In this document: one piece after another, positions 1 through 9,459 of the stretch
Position numbering within the stretch: the stretch's first letter is position 1
How the letters are laid out: every line of letters begins with the position of its first letter
Assembly: GCA_902634135.1 (NCBI GenBank)
Contig: CACPJB010000004.1
Location: forward strand, 1-50,139
Direction: 5' to 3'
DNA length: 50,139 nt
Source of the DNA: an uncultured Marinoscillum sp.
GTDB lineage: Bacteria > Bacteroidota > Bacteroidia > Cytophagales > MED-G16
Translations under genes and position numbers: made by a program
Notes under the pieces: generated by a model
What the model was told of the DNA's origin: nothing
What the model saw: the letters and a program-made list of their open reading frames with translations, nothing else
The model's database searches: none

Positions 1-2
1 TA

Positions 3-1358
3 GGAAATAACCCCTCATCATCGACTAGTACTGCACAATATAATGTAGCTGTTGGAATTGATGCTTTAGGTGCTGTAACTACAGGAGATAGAAACACAGC
101 AAGTGGATATGCTGCTTTAAATCTAAACACTACAGGTAATAAAAACACAGCAAGTGGATCTACTGCTTTATATTCAAACACTACTGGAAGGTATAACACA
201 GCAAGTGGTGCTGATGCTTTATATAAAAACACTACTGGAGAGTATAACACAGCAAGTGGATCTGCTGCTTTATTTTCAAACACTGAAGGAGATTATAATA
301 CAGCAATTGGAACTACTGCTTTATATAAAAACACTACTGGAAGGTATAACACAGCAAGTGGTGCTTATGCTTTATATAAAAACACTACTGGAGAGTATAA
401 CACAGCAATTGGATACGGAGCCGGAGAAATTATAACTACAGGATCTAATAATACTATTATTGGAAATCAAGCAAATGCGAGTGTTAGTAGTGCTGTAAAT
501 CAAATCGTGATTGGTTATGGAGCTTCCGGTACTGGAAATAATTCTGTTTCTCTTGGAAATACTGATATCACATCTATTAAAGGGCAGGTTAATTTTTCTA
601 CCTATTCTGATGAGAGGATTAAAAGAGATATCCAGGATAGTAAACTTGGTCTAGCATTTATCAATAAGCTCAGGCCTGTTACTTATAAGCTTAAGAATCC
701 TGCAGACTATCCTGATGAAATTCTTGAGGATAGGTTTTCTTCATTTCCTGGAAGTGGTCCAAATCTTCAAAGAGCGGTAAGGCCAGAGGATAATGAAACT
801 GTGTATAATGGTCTTATTGCTCAGGAGGTTAAAGAGACTATAGATGAGTTAGATGTTGATTGGAGTGGATGGTCAGAGAATGATTCTGATGGGAAGCAGA
901 GTGTGCAGTACGGCGCATTGACTGTTCCACTTATCAAGGCAATACAGGAACAACAGAAGATGATAGATGATCAAAAGGAGATGATTCAAAGACAGGGGGA
1001 AATGATTACAAATCTGACAAATGAAGAAATTTCAATAGAAGAGAGTGTTAAAGAGATTAATGATAATCTTAATGATCAGACAGGTACTATATATGTTCTC
1101 TCCTCTTCTGATAATGGAAAGGTAGTTACCTTAAATAATGAAAGTCCAATCATAGTAACAATCCCTATAGAATTAGGCGATGGTTTCAATTGTAAGATGG
1201 TACAAAAAGGGTTAGGACAGGTTACCATTCAAGCAGCAAGTGGAGTTAATTTTGTAAACAGAAGTGGTAAGACAACAACAGAAGGGAAGTATGCTACTAT
1301 TTCTGTTATTAATATAGGATCTGAGCAATATATATTATCTGGAGATACTGGATCATAG
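3..1358 (+). CDS. Tail-fibre/YadA-head-like repeat protein with C-terminal Peptidase_S74 intramolecular chaperone domain (5' truncated by window edge)
   Basis: Frame 3 is open from base 3 through the listed ORF 507-1358; encodes NTASGxxALxxNTTGxY repeats, then SDERIKRDIQ...LRPVTYKLK...GLIAQEVKE typical of S74 chaperone domains, coiled coil, extra C-terminal beta-rich segment. Confidence 0.85.
   Translation, partial: GNNPSSSTSTAQYNVAVGIDALGAVTTGDRNTASGYAALNLNTTGNKNTASGSTALYSNTTGRYNTASGADALYKNTTGEYNTASGSAALFSNTEGDYNTAIGTTALYKNTTGRYNTASGAYALYKNTTGEYNTAIGYGAGEIITTGSNNTIIGNQANASVSSAVNQIVIGYGASGTGNNSVSLGNTDITSIKGQVNFSTYSDERIKRDIQDSKLGLAFINKLRPVTYKLKNPADYPDEILEDRFSSFPGSGPNLQRAVRPEDNETVYNGLIAQEVKETIDELDVDWSGWSENDSDGKQSVQYGALTVPLIKAIQEQQKMIDDQKEMIQRQGEMITNLTNEEISIEESVKEINDNLNDQTGTIYVLSSSDNGKVVTLNNESPIIVTIPIELGDGFNCKMVQKGLGQVTIQAASGVNFVNRSGKTTTEGKYATISVINIGSEQYILSGDTGS
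93..449 (+). repeat. Seven tandem 51-nt (17-aa) repeats encoding NTASG/NTAIG-xxAL-xxNTTGxY
   Basis: AACACAGCAAGTGG-type unit starts at 93, 144, 195, 246, 297, 348 and 399; units at 195 and 348 differ by one base by eye. Confidence 0.9.
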
Positions 1359-1376
1359 TAGTTTACTATTTTTCTT
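1355..1376 (+). terminator. Possible weak AT-rich intrinsic terminator after the S74 protein
   Basis: ATAGTA-GTT-TACTAT hairpin followed by TTTTTCTT, overlapping the TAG stop. Confidence 0.35.
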
Positions 1377-1407
1377 ATATTTATAGTATAAACCAAAAAT
1401 TAAATCC

Positions 1408-2871
1408 ATGACCTATATTCAACTTATTAACCTTTCTTCAATTATTAAAACTATCAAAATACTTATAGTAGTTTTTATTTTTGTGCCCAATCTATTTGCC
1501 AATAATAAAATTCAGAAAGACAAAAAAATAATAATTAATACTTTGGAAGCTCATAAAGATAGACTTATAGAGATTAGTGATAATATTTGGGAAGCTGCGG
1601 AGCCAGCTCTTTTAGAATTTAAATCTTCAAAGTACTTATCAGATTATGCTGAAGAAAATGGTTTTAGAGTTAAAAAAGGAGTTGCTGAAATTCCTACAGC
1701 TTTTGTAGCTGAATACGGATCAGGTAGACCTATAATTGGAATATTGGGGGAGTTTGATGCTAACCCTGGAATATCACAAAAAAAGCAACCTATAAAAGAA
1801 CCTTTAATTAAGGGAGCTGCTGGTCACGGCTGTGGTCATAACCTATTTGGAACAGGAAGTCTTGGTGCTGCAATTGCAATAAAAGAAATGATTGAGTCTG
1901 GAAAAATCTCTGGAACAATAAGATTTTATGGAACTCCTGCTGAGGAGACAATTTTTGCAAAGGTTTGGATGGTTAGAGCTGGATTATTTGATGACCTTGA
2001 TCTTTGCATGGATTGGCATCCAGGTGATGAAATTGAGGCAAGTACTCAGAGTAGTAAAGCTCTTGTTGATTTTAGGTTGAGATTTTATGGAGATGCAGCT
2101 CATGCATCTGGAGATCCTTGGAATGGAAATAGTGCTGTTGATGCCATGGAATTATATACTACGGGTCTTAACTATTATAGGGAGCACATTAAACCAACTG
2201 CAAGAATTCACTATGATATTGAGAAAGCTGGCGATGTAGTAAATGTTGTTCCTGAATACGCTCAGATCTGGACTAGATTGAGGGAGAACGATAAAGAAAA
2301 TGTAAATATACTTTACGAAAGAGCTAAAAAAATTGCTGAGGCTGCTTCAATGATGGCAAACGTTGACTATGATATGCAACTTATCTCAGGTATTTATGAA
2401 ATTATACCAAATAGATTTGGTGCAGGTATTATTCAGAATAATTTTGAGATTCTTGGTGAAATAGACTATACAGATTCTGAAATTAATTATGCAAATACAA
2501 TTTTAAAGGAATCAGGAAAGGAACTTAAGGGTTTGGACGGAACACTAAAACCACTTAGGCCAACATTGCCTGCTCAAGGTGGATCTACAGATGTAGGTGA
2601 TGTTAGTCAGGTTGTACCAGTTGTTAGATTAAGAACCACTACCGCTGCAAAGGATGGACCTTGGCATTCTTGGGCTGTAGTAGCTTGTACTGGCATGTCA
2701 ATAGGTCATAAGGGGATGATTTATGCATCAAAAGCATTAGCTATGACTATGCTTGATTTTTATAATAATCCAAAATTAATTGATGGTGTGAAAAAAGAGT
2801 TTTTAGTTAGAAAAGGGGATAGAGTTTATAAACCTCAGATACCTCCTGGTCCTCCTAAACTTATTGATTAG
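1408..2871 (+). CDS. Secreted M20-family amidohydrolase (AbgB-like)
   Basis: N-terminal hydrophobic signal; GAAGHGCGHNLFGTGS metal-binding motif, GTPAEE, AHASGDPWNG. Confidence 0.85.
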   Translation: MTYIQLINLSSIIKTIKILIVVFIFVPNLFANNKIQKDKKIIINTLEAHKDRLIEISDNIWEAAEPALLEFKSSKYLSDYAEENGFRVKKGVAEIPTAFVAEYGSGRPIIGILGEFDANPGISQKKQPIKEPLIKGAAGHGCGHNLFGTGSLGAAIAIKEMIESGKISGTIRFYGTPAEETIFAKVWMVRAGLFDDLDLCMDWHPGDEIEASTQSSKALVDFRLRFYGDAAHASGDPWNGNSAVDAMELYTTGLNYYREHIKPTARIHYDIEKAGDVVNVVPEYAQIWTRLRENDKENVNILYERAKKIAEAASMMANVDYDMQLISGIYEIIPNRFGAGIIQNNFEILGEIDYTDSEINYANTILKESGKELKGLDGTLKPLRPTLPAQGGSTDVGDVSQVVPVVRLRTTTAAKDGPWHSWAVVACTGMSIGHKGMIYASKALAMTMLDFYNNPKLIDGVKKEFLVRKGDRVYKPQIPPGPPKLID

Positions 2872-3317
2872 TCATTTTTAATATCATACTTTTTTGGTGC
2901 AAATAAAAAACCAAAAGCTTTTCCTCCCTCTTTAGTATGTCCTTTGTGATGCACATAGTGTGCGTTCATGATCCTTTTCATATACGGACTGGTAGCTTTG
3001 TAATTAATTTTAATTCTTCTATGAACAATTATATCATGAAAAATCACATATGCTACTCCATAGAGAAATATTCCAATTCCAAAATATTTAAGTATTGCAT
3101 AAGATTCATAAGTATAACCAACGTATATTAAAAGAATAGAAGGTATAGAAAATACTACGGCAAATAAGTCATTCATTTCAAGAAAATGATCATGCTTTTT
3201 ATGATGTGATTTATGCCAACTCCAAAGAAATCCATGCATAATATATTTATGAGTAAACCACGCTACCCCTTCCATAAAAATAAATGTGCCTAATACAATA
3301 AAAATATTTACTAACAT
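2868..3317 (-). CDS. crtZ: Beta-carotene hydroxylase
   Basis: His-box protein: HKYIMHG, WHKSHHKKHDH, HDIIVHRR, HYVHHKG; adjacent to crt genes. Confidence 0.85.
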   Translation of the reverse strand: MLVNIFIVLGTFIFMEGVAWFTHKYIMHGFLWSWHKSHHKKHDHFLEMNDLFAVVFSIPSILLIYVGYTYESYAILKYFGIGIFLYGVAYVIFHDIIVHRRIKINYKATSPYMKRIMNAHYVHHKGHTKEGGKAFGFLFAPKKYDIKND

Positions 3318-3320
3318 TTT

Positions 3321-4166
3321 TTAGAATTCTAAAATTTTTTCTTTTACTTCTTCCATAAGCCACATTGGTGTGGATGTAGCTCCACAAACTCCTACTTTCT
3401 CCTGACTTTCAAACCAGTCCTTTTTCACTTCTTCAGAGGATGATACGAAATATGATTTATCATTGTTTTTTTTGCATACATTAAATAATGCATTTCCATT
3501 AGAAGATTTTGTTCCTGACACAAAAATTATCTTGTCATAGTTATTAGAAAAATCCTGAAGCTGTGTGTCTCTATTACTAACTTGTCTACATAAAGTATCA
3601 TTAACATTGATATCTATTCCTGTTTTAGTTAGTGTACTAACTATATCGTAGAATTTTTCTTTACTCTTTGTTGTCTGTGTGTACAAGGTTAGCGATTTAG
3701 GTAATGCATTTAGATCCAGCTCTTTAATATCCTGAAAAACAACTGCATCTTTTCCTGTTTGTCCCATAAGGCCTTTTACCTCAGGATGTCCATGTTTTCC
3801 ATATATGTATATTTTTTCTTCTTTATCATGAGACTTTTTAATTCTATTTTGCAATTTTAGAACAACAGGACATGATGCATCAATAAGAGTAATATTATTT
3901 TTAATTGCTAAATCATATGTAGATGGGGGTTCTCCGTGAGCTCTAATGAGAATTTTTATGTCTTTCATCTCTTTGAGTTTATCATGATCAACAATCTCTA
4001 GTCCCATTTTTTCAAGTCTCTTGACTTCTCTATCATTATGAACTATGTCACCTAAACAATAAAGCTTACCTTCTTCTTTTAAAATATCTTCTGCCATCTG
4101 AATAGCAAATTCAACTCCAAAACAGAATCCTGATTTTGTGTCTATAGTAACGTCAAGTGATAACAT
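3321..4166 (-). CDS. ispH: 4-hydroxy-3-methylbut-2-enyl diphosphate reductase
   Basis: SGFCFGVEFAIQ, GDIVHN, RAHGEPP, DASCPVV, CGATSTP motifs. Confidence 0.93.
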   Translation of the reverse strand: MLSLDVTIDTKSGFCFGVEFAIQMAEDILKEEGKLYCLGDIVHNDREVKRLEKMGLEIVDHDKLKEMKDIKILIRAHGEPPSTYDLAIKNNITLIDASCPVVLKLQNRIKKSHDKEEKIYIYGKHGHPEVKGLMGQTGKDAVVFQDIKELDLNALPKSLTLYTQTTKSKEKFYDIVSTLTKTGIDINVNDTLCRQVSNRDTQLQDFSNNYDKIIFVSGTKSSNGNALFNVCKKNNDKSYFVSSSEEVKKDWFESQEKVGVCGATSTPMWLMEEVKEKILEF

Positions 4167-4198
4167 ATTACAAATTTACTTATAAAATTTTACAGTGA

Positions 4199-4885
4199 TT
4201 AAGACTTAAATTTTTCATAGAATGTTACATTCATTAGTAACAAAAGCATACTATAGAAAAAATCTTCTACAGGTATTGTTATAAACCTAATAAATAAATT
4301 CTCTTCATTATTGTACCATACTACAGGATCAGAAGAAAAATTAAAATCAAAGTTACCATCAGTCAAAATTCCATTAACTATAATGAATGGTATAAGATGA
4401 AAAAGATAAGCTATTAAAAAGTTAGCATGATAACCTCTTTTTTTAATTGTACTGTATATTAAAAAAGAACCACAAAATAGAAAGTTCCAAAACGTATAAC
4501 TTTTTTCAAGATTAAAAAAACAAGTTATAATTAGCACGACCCCAATTATCATTAATAAATTTCTTGAAAAACCTTCATACCTATCTAAAGTGAAAAAGTA
4601 TTTAACACTTTCATAGATAAAGACACACGAAAAAGGAATAATTATGAAGAAAAGCCATTCTTCTATGGGTAGATAAAACAGATCAATATTTGATGTATGA
4701 ACTTTACTAAAACCCCAAACTCCATTTTTTGTAAAAATTATATCCCAAATAATAAAAAAAGAAGCTGTAATTAAAATTGCTGGAAAAAGATATTTAAACT
4801 TTGAGGCATACTTAAACCTTTTATCCCAGGATGCAAGCAGAGGAAAAGAGATAGTAAAAATAAGTAATTGAAAGTACAGTGTCAC
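4199..4885 (-). CDS. Lycopene cyclase domain protein (CrtYc/CrtYd type), multi-pass membrane
   Basis: Multi-TM protein with LPIEEWLFFIIIPF and IPVEDFFYSMLLLLMN repeats typical of the CrtYcd family; between crtB and ispH/crtZ. Confidence 0.85.
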   Translation of the reverse strand: MTLYFQLLIFTISFPLLASWDKRFKYASKFKYLFPAILITASFFIIWDIIFTKNGVWGFSKVHTSNIDLFYLPIEEWLFFIIIPFSCVFIYESVKYFFTLDRYEGFSRNLLMIIGVVLIITCFFNLEKSYTFWNFLFCGSFLIYSTIKKRGYHANFLIAYLFHLIPFIIVNGILTDGNFDFNFSSDPVVWYNNEENLFIRFITIPVEDFFYSMLLLLMNVTFYEKFKS

Positions 4886-5716
4886 TTATAATGGATTAAT
4901 GTATGATGACAAAAGTATTATAAACTTTTTAAAGTTGGATACTCTTATTCTTTCCTTCTTCAATCTTTTTGCATCCAAAAATTTTATTTTCTTCAATAAT
5001 TCTCTGTAATAATTATATGAAAGATACACTCCTGACCTAGCAACACTTGGGAGTTTTTTAATTCCAATAAGTGCATGATTAAAATCTTTTTCAATGTCTT
5101 CTTCAATCTCTACTTTGTCCTTTGTAGAAAATGTACTATAGTCAACTCCAGGAAAATAAACTCTTCCCCTCTCGTCATTATCACTTTTTATATCTCTTAA
5201 AAAATTTATCTTTTGGAATGCTGAACCTAAACTTATTGCATAAGGCTCTAGCTCATTGTATTTATTCTGATTATTACAAAATACTTTCAGACACATGAGT
5301 CCCACAACTTCAGCTGAACCATATATGTAATCTTTATATTCATCTTCAGAAAATTTCTTCATAGTTAAATCCATTCTCATACTATTAAGAAAAGCTTTAA
5401 TGTGTTTTTTATCTATGTTAAATTGATTAACGACCATTTGAAATGAATGGAGAACAGGATTAGCAGAAAAATTATTTTCAATAGATTCAAAAGTGTCTTT
5501 CTCAAATTGATCTAGAACTTTTTCTTTATCTAGATCATGAAATGTATCAACAATTTCGTCTGCAAAACGAACAAATCCATATATGCTGTAGATATGCTTG
5601 TGAATGTTTTTATGAAGTGTTTTTATTCCTAATGAAAAAGAAGTGCTATATTTTTTTGTAATTAATTCACTACAGTAAGAACTTACTTCATTATAAAGTT
5701 TGACTTCTCTATTCAT
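4886..5716 (-). CDS. crtB: Phytoene synthase
   Basis: YGFVRFADEIVD and FQKINFLRDIKSDNDERGRVYFP (squalene/phytoene synthase signatures). Confidence 0.92.
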   Translation of the reverse strand: MNREVKLYNEVSSYCSELITKKYSTSFSLGIKTLHKNIHKHIYSIYGFVRFADEIVDTFHDLDKEKVLDQFEKDTFESIENNFSANPVLHSFQMVVNQFNIDKKHIKAFLNSMRMDLTMKKFSEDEYKDYIYGSAEVVGLMCLKVFCNNQNKYNELEPYAISLGSAFQKINFLRDIKSDNDERGRVYFPGVDYSTFSTKDKVEIEEDIEKDFNHALIGIKKLPSVARSGVYLSYNYYRELLKKIKFLDAKRLKKERIRVSNFKKFIILLSSYINPL

Positions 5717-5717
5717 T

Positions 5718-6752
5718 TTACCCTCTACACTTACTTAGGATTTTTGACTTAAAATCAATATCAGATTTAATTATATCATAAAAAGATTGGATGTATTCAT
5801 TTACTCTCTTGAATTCTTTGTCATTGACTTTACCTTTAAAATTGTTTAAAGTATTAAATATTTCCATTTCTTTAGATATATACCTATTTCTAATTGCGGA
5901 AAAAACTTTTGGATCTCTTCTACATAAACCCCTATAAACCCTTTCTGTTACGCTAGATATTTTTAACATAGGATTAGGTTTTGCATAATATGCATTCACT
6001 AATCCACTGTGGTCAAAATCATAAGGTACAGCAACTAGTTTTCTCCCATTAAAAAACATTTCAACATTATGCTGGTAAGCCAAAGACCAATCTGCGTTAC
6101 CTATCATATATGAAAAGAGTGCAAAATTAATTGCTGATGAGTCTGATACATTTAATGGACTAGTTCTTTTTTTTGGAAATTTTTTTATTTCGTGTCTTTT
6201 GGCAACTTTTGAGTCGTCTTCGATAAGAAAAGCAAACATAGTATGCTCAATCTCTTTTTCATTTTTAGTTTCTATAATTTTTAATGAAATGGGTTGAGTT
6301 TTTAAATGTATATCTGATAAGTTCTCATATAATTTGTATGCTAACATTTCTTTATATATTAGCTCATCTTTATTCTTCTCATTCTGGCAAGGGACTACAA
6401 TCTTTAGTTTTCTATTATTTTCAAAAATGGTATTTTCAGCTTGCTTTTTTCTTATTTCCAATCGCATTGGCTTGAAATAACAGATTTTTTTTCTAAAGTT
6501 TCCTCTTACTCTAATCCTAACTGTAATTGTATCTTCACTAATATCATTACCTGAATAAACCATTTGAGTTTTTATAAATGTTGAGTCATTAGTGTTTTTA
6601 TATAAATCTTTAAAATCAAATGAAAGTTGAGCTTTTAAATTTATATTATCAGAGAAGAGATTTGAGTCTTGAGAAAAAATAATATTTTCAAAGTTTAAAA
6701 AATATAAAATTGATAATAATAGAATTTTCTTAGTTTGTTTATTAATTTTCAT
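5718..6752 (-). CDS. CotH-kinase-like secreted protein; start likely at internal Met (ORF track extends to 6776)
   Basis: Signal-peptide-like N-terminus MKINKQTKKILLLSILYFLNF; RVRGNFRKKICYFKPMRLEI, NADWSLAYQHNVEMF, VPYDFDHSG resemble CotH-like proteins. Confidence 0.6.
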   Translation of the reverse strand: MKINKQTKKILLLSILYFLNFENIIFSQDSNLFSDNINLKAQLSFDFKDLYKNTNDSTFIKTQMVYSGNDISEDTITVRIRVRGNFRKKICYFKPMRLEIRKKQAENTIFENNRKLKIVVPCQNEKNKDELIYKEMLAYKLYENLSDIHLKTQPISLKIIETKNEKEIEHTMFAFLIEDDSKVAKRHEIKKFPKKRTSPLNVSDSSAINFALFSYMIGNADWSLAYQHNVEMFFNGRKLVAVPYDFDHSGLVNAYYAKPNPMLKISSVTERVYRGLCRRDPKVFSAIRNRYISKEMEIFNTLNNFKGKVNDKEFKRVNEYIQSFYDIIKSDIDFKSKILSKCRG

Positions 6753-6759
6753 AATTATT

Positions 6760-7545
6760 ATGTTTAGAAAATACACCAGTGCTTTAAATTTCAGAACTCT
6801 AATTTCTGTAATTATTTCTTTGATTGCAACATGGATTGCATATAAGTATAATTTGTCTTTTAATCTAGACTTAACTTTAATTTCAATAGCTGTTGTTTTT
6901 CCCTTAGTATTTACTTTAGGTAGTGCTTTTCAAAGAAGAGAAAAAGCTCTTGAGCATCTAGGTAGAGCTAAAGGTTCTCTTGCTGCTATTAAATATATAT
7001 TTACAGTTTCAAAGGCATCTAATGTTGAGAAGAATAAAATTGAAGAGCAAGTTAAAAAAGTAAAGTCAGAGTTGATAAAATATTTATATTCAGAGTCAAA
7101 TAATAAAACTACTTTAAACGAATCAATAAATGAGATAAAATTATTTATAGATAAGAATAGAGAATTTTTGGGTAGAAGTATTTCAGTAAGGGTCTATAGA
7201 TTAATGCGTGATGTAATAATGGGAGTTGAAAATTCAATTTCTATTAAACTTCATAGGACTCCACAAACAATTAGGGCTTATTGTGAGTTATTTATTTATA
7301 TTTTTCCTTTTTACTACGCACCGACATTGATCTATAATCTTGGAAATGCAGCATTAGGTTTTGAAATAGGCGCAACTGATGGTGGATCAGAATATTTTGA
7401 TACTACATTTTTAGTTTATGCATTAAATGTAATTATATCATTTATTTTGATTTCATTATTTAATGTTCAAGAACAAATAGAGAATCCATTTGATGGTGAT
7501 GGAATGGATGATATTCAGCTTGATAACTATGAGTTAGAATATTAA
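6760..7545 (+). CDS. Bestrophin-like membrane protein
   Basis: TM segments plus C-terminal VQEQIENPFDGDGMDDI, similar to the bestrophin ENPFGEDDDD motif. Confidence 0.6.
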   Translation: MFRKYTSALNFRTLISVIISLIATWIAYKYNLSFNLDLTLISIAVVFPLVFTLGSAFQRREKALEHLGRAKGSLAAIKYIFTVSKASNVEKNKIEEQVKKVKSELIKYLYSESNNKTTLNESINEIKLFIDKNREFLGRSISVRVYRLMRDVIMGVENSISIKLHRTPQTIRAYCELFIYIFPFYYAPTLIYNLGNAALGFEIGATDGGSEYFDTTFLVYALNVIISFILISLFNVQEQIENPFDGDGMDDIQLDNYELEY

Positions 7546-9017
7546 TCTATATTTCTGATTAATTCGTTAGCAACAACATTTCCAGAAATTAATGATGGAG
7601 GCACTCCGGGACCGGGAACAGTTAGTTGACCACAGAAATATAAATTTTTTAATTTTTTATTTCTTATAGATGGCTTATAAATAGCAGTTTGAAATAGAGT
7701 ATTAGCAAGCCCATAAGCATTTCCTTTGAATGAATGGTAATCCTTTTTAAAATCTCTTATTCCATAACTTTTCTTATATATAATATGATCCTTTATATTT
7801 TGATTAGTTAATTTTTCAAGTCTAGATATAATTAACTCAAAATATCTTTCTCTTATAATCCTGTTATCTTCTAAGTCGGGAGCAATTGGAATAAGTAGAA
7901 ACATATTTTCATGATTTTTTGGAGCTACTGATGTATCTGTTTTTGATGTAAATGATGCATAAAACAGAGGTTCTGATGGCCACCTAGGCGTTGAATATAT
8001 TTCTTCAGCATGTTTCTCAAAATCTTTATCAAAAAAGAGACAATGGTGAGATACATTTTTTAACTTCTTGTCAAGTCCGATATAGAATAGTAATGAGGAT
8101 GGAGCCAGAATCCTTTTATCCCAGTAAGATGAACTATAGTTTCTATATTTTTCCTCAAGAATATTTTGATCAAAATGATGGTAGTCTCCTGAGCAAATTA
8201 CATAATCAGTATCATAGGTTTTTTTGGATGTTATGACGTGAGAGATTTCTTTTTTTGAATAAGAAAATTTCTTGACTTCTTCACTTGTATAAAACTTTAC
8301 TCCTTTCTCTTCAGCTAGCTTTACCATGGCTTCTACAATTTTATACATTCCACCGTCTGGAAACCAAGTCCCAAGTTTTATATCAGCGTAATTCATTAAG
8401 CTATATAATGCTGGAGTATTTTTTGGTGTGGCTCCTAAAAATAAAATAGGAAATTCCAGAAGTTTTATAATCTTTTCATTTTTAAAGTATTTTCTTATAT
8501 GGCTATGCATAGATTTGAAGATATCAAGTTTTAAAACTCCTTTTAATGTTTCTTTGTCAATAAACTCTTTTATTGATAATCCAGGTTTATAAACTAGATT
8601 TTGAATTCCAACTTTATATTTTTTTTCAGCTTGAGATAAAAATAAGTCAAGCTTCTCACCACTGCCTTCTTCTATACTTTCAAATAAATCCTTAAGATCC
8701 TCATAATTTGCTGGGATATCTATTGACTCATCCTGAAAAAAAACTTTATATGAGGGATCAAGCCTTTTAAGTGTTAAATAATCTTTTATTTCTTTATCAA
8801 AATCACTGAAATATTTTTCAAAAACATCAGGCATCCAATACCAGGAAGGACCCATATCAAATGTAAATTCCTTTGATATAAACTGTCTTGCTCTTCCACC
8901 TAATTTTGAATTTTTTTCAAGTACATAAACATTGTGACCTTTGTCCGCTAGGTAGGTAGCAGATGATATTCCTGAGAAACCACTTCCAATTACACAAATG
9001 TTTTTTTTACTTTTCAT
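7542..9017 (-). CDS. crtI: Phytoene desaturase
   Basis: N-terminal dinucleotide fold VIGSGFSGISSATYLADKGHNVYVLEKNSKLGGRARQF and C-terminal FCGQLTVPGPGVPPSLISG. Confidence 0.92.
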   Translation of the reverse strand: MKSKKNICVIGSGFSGISSATYLADKGHNVYVLEKNSKLGGRARQFISKEFTFDMGPSWYWMPDVFEKYFSDFDKEIKDYLTLKRLDPSYKVFFQDESIDIPANYEDLKDLFESIEEGSGEKLDLFLSQAEKKYKVGIQNLVYKPGLSIKEFIDKETLKGVLKLDIFKSMHSHIRKYFKNEKIIKLLEFPILFLGATPKNTPALYSLMNYADIKLGTWFPDGGMYKIVEAMVKLAEEKGVKFYTSEEVKKFSYSKKEISHVITSKKTYDTDYVICSGDYHHFDQNILEEKYRNYSSSYWDKRILAPSSLLFYIGLDKKLKNVSHHCLFFDKDFEKHAEEIYSTPRWPSEPLFYASFTSKTDTSVAPKNHENMFLLIPIAPDLEDNRIIRERYFELIISRLEKLTNQNIKDHIIYKKSYGIRDFKKDYHSFKGNAYGLANTLFQTAIYKPSIRNKKLKNLYFCGQLTVPGPGVPPSLISGNVVANELIRNID

Positions 9018-9459
9018 CTAATTCTAAATAACAATTAACCCATTCATTATCAAATTTCATATTGAGCTTTTTATAAAAGTTTATTCCTATTTTATTCCAG
9101 TCTAATACTTGAAGTGAAATCCCTATACATGATGACTCTTGAGCATATTTTTTTACTTCTTCAAATATTTTGATTCCTATTCCTTTTCTTCTAAACTTTT
9201 CGTTTACAATTAAATCTTCAATATATAAGTTCTTCCCTTTCCACGTAGAATATCTAAAAAAAGTTATTGCTATACCTATTATTTTGTTTTCCGATTCTGC
9301 TACAAATAAATTATAAACTGGATTATCACCAAAACCATCATCTTCAAGTCTTTTAACAGTATTAGTAACTTCATTTAAGGCGTTTTCAAACTCAGCTAGT
9401 TCCTTAATTAAATCTAGGACTTGGGGTATATCTTTTTTTACTCCCTTCCTTATAATCAT
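9007..9459 (-). CDS. GNAT family N-acetyltransferase
   Basis: IRKGVKKDIPQVLDLI...LYIEDLIVNEKFRRKGIGIKIFEEV...ISLQVLDWNKIGINFYKKL. Confidence 0.85.
   Translation of the reverse strand: MIIRKGVKKDIPQVLDLIKELAEFENALNEVTNTVKRLEDDGFGDNPVYNLFVAESENKIIGIAITFFRYSTWKGKNLYIEDLIVNEKFRRKGIGIKIFEEVKKYAQESSCIGISLQVLDWNKIGINFYKKLNMKFDNEWVNCYLELDEK

Noticed and set aside
154-435. 93-aa ORF MDLLLYIQTLLEGITQQ...
   Set aside because: Alternate frame of the 51-nt repeats; the real protein is in frame 3 and continues into 507-1358
2937-3131. 64-aa plus-strand ORF
   Set aside because: Antisense to crtZ, no recognisable features
6284-6475. 63-aa plus-strand ORF
   Set aside because: Antisense to CotH-like gene; hydrophobicity is a by-product of AT-rich sequence
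7991-8236. 81-aa plus-strand ORF
   Set aside because: Antisense inside crtI
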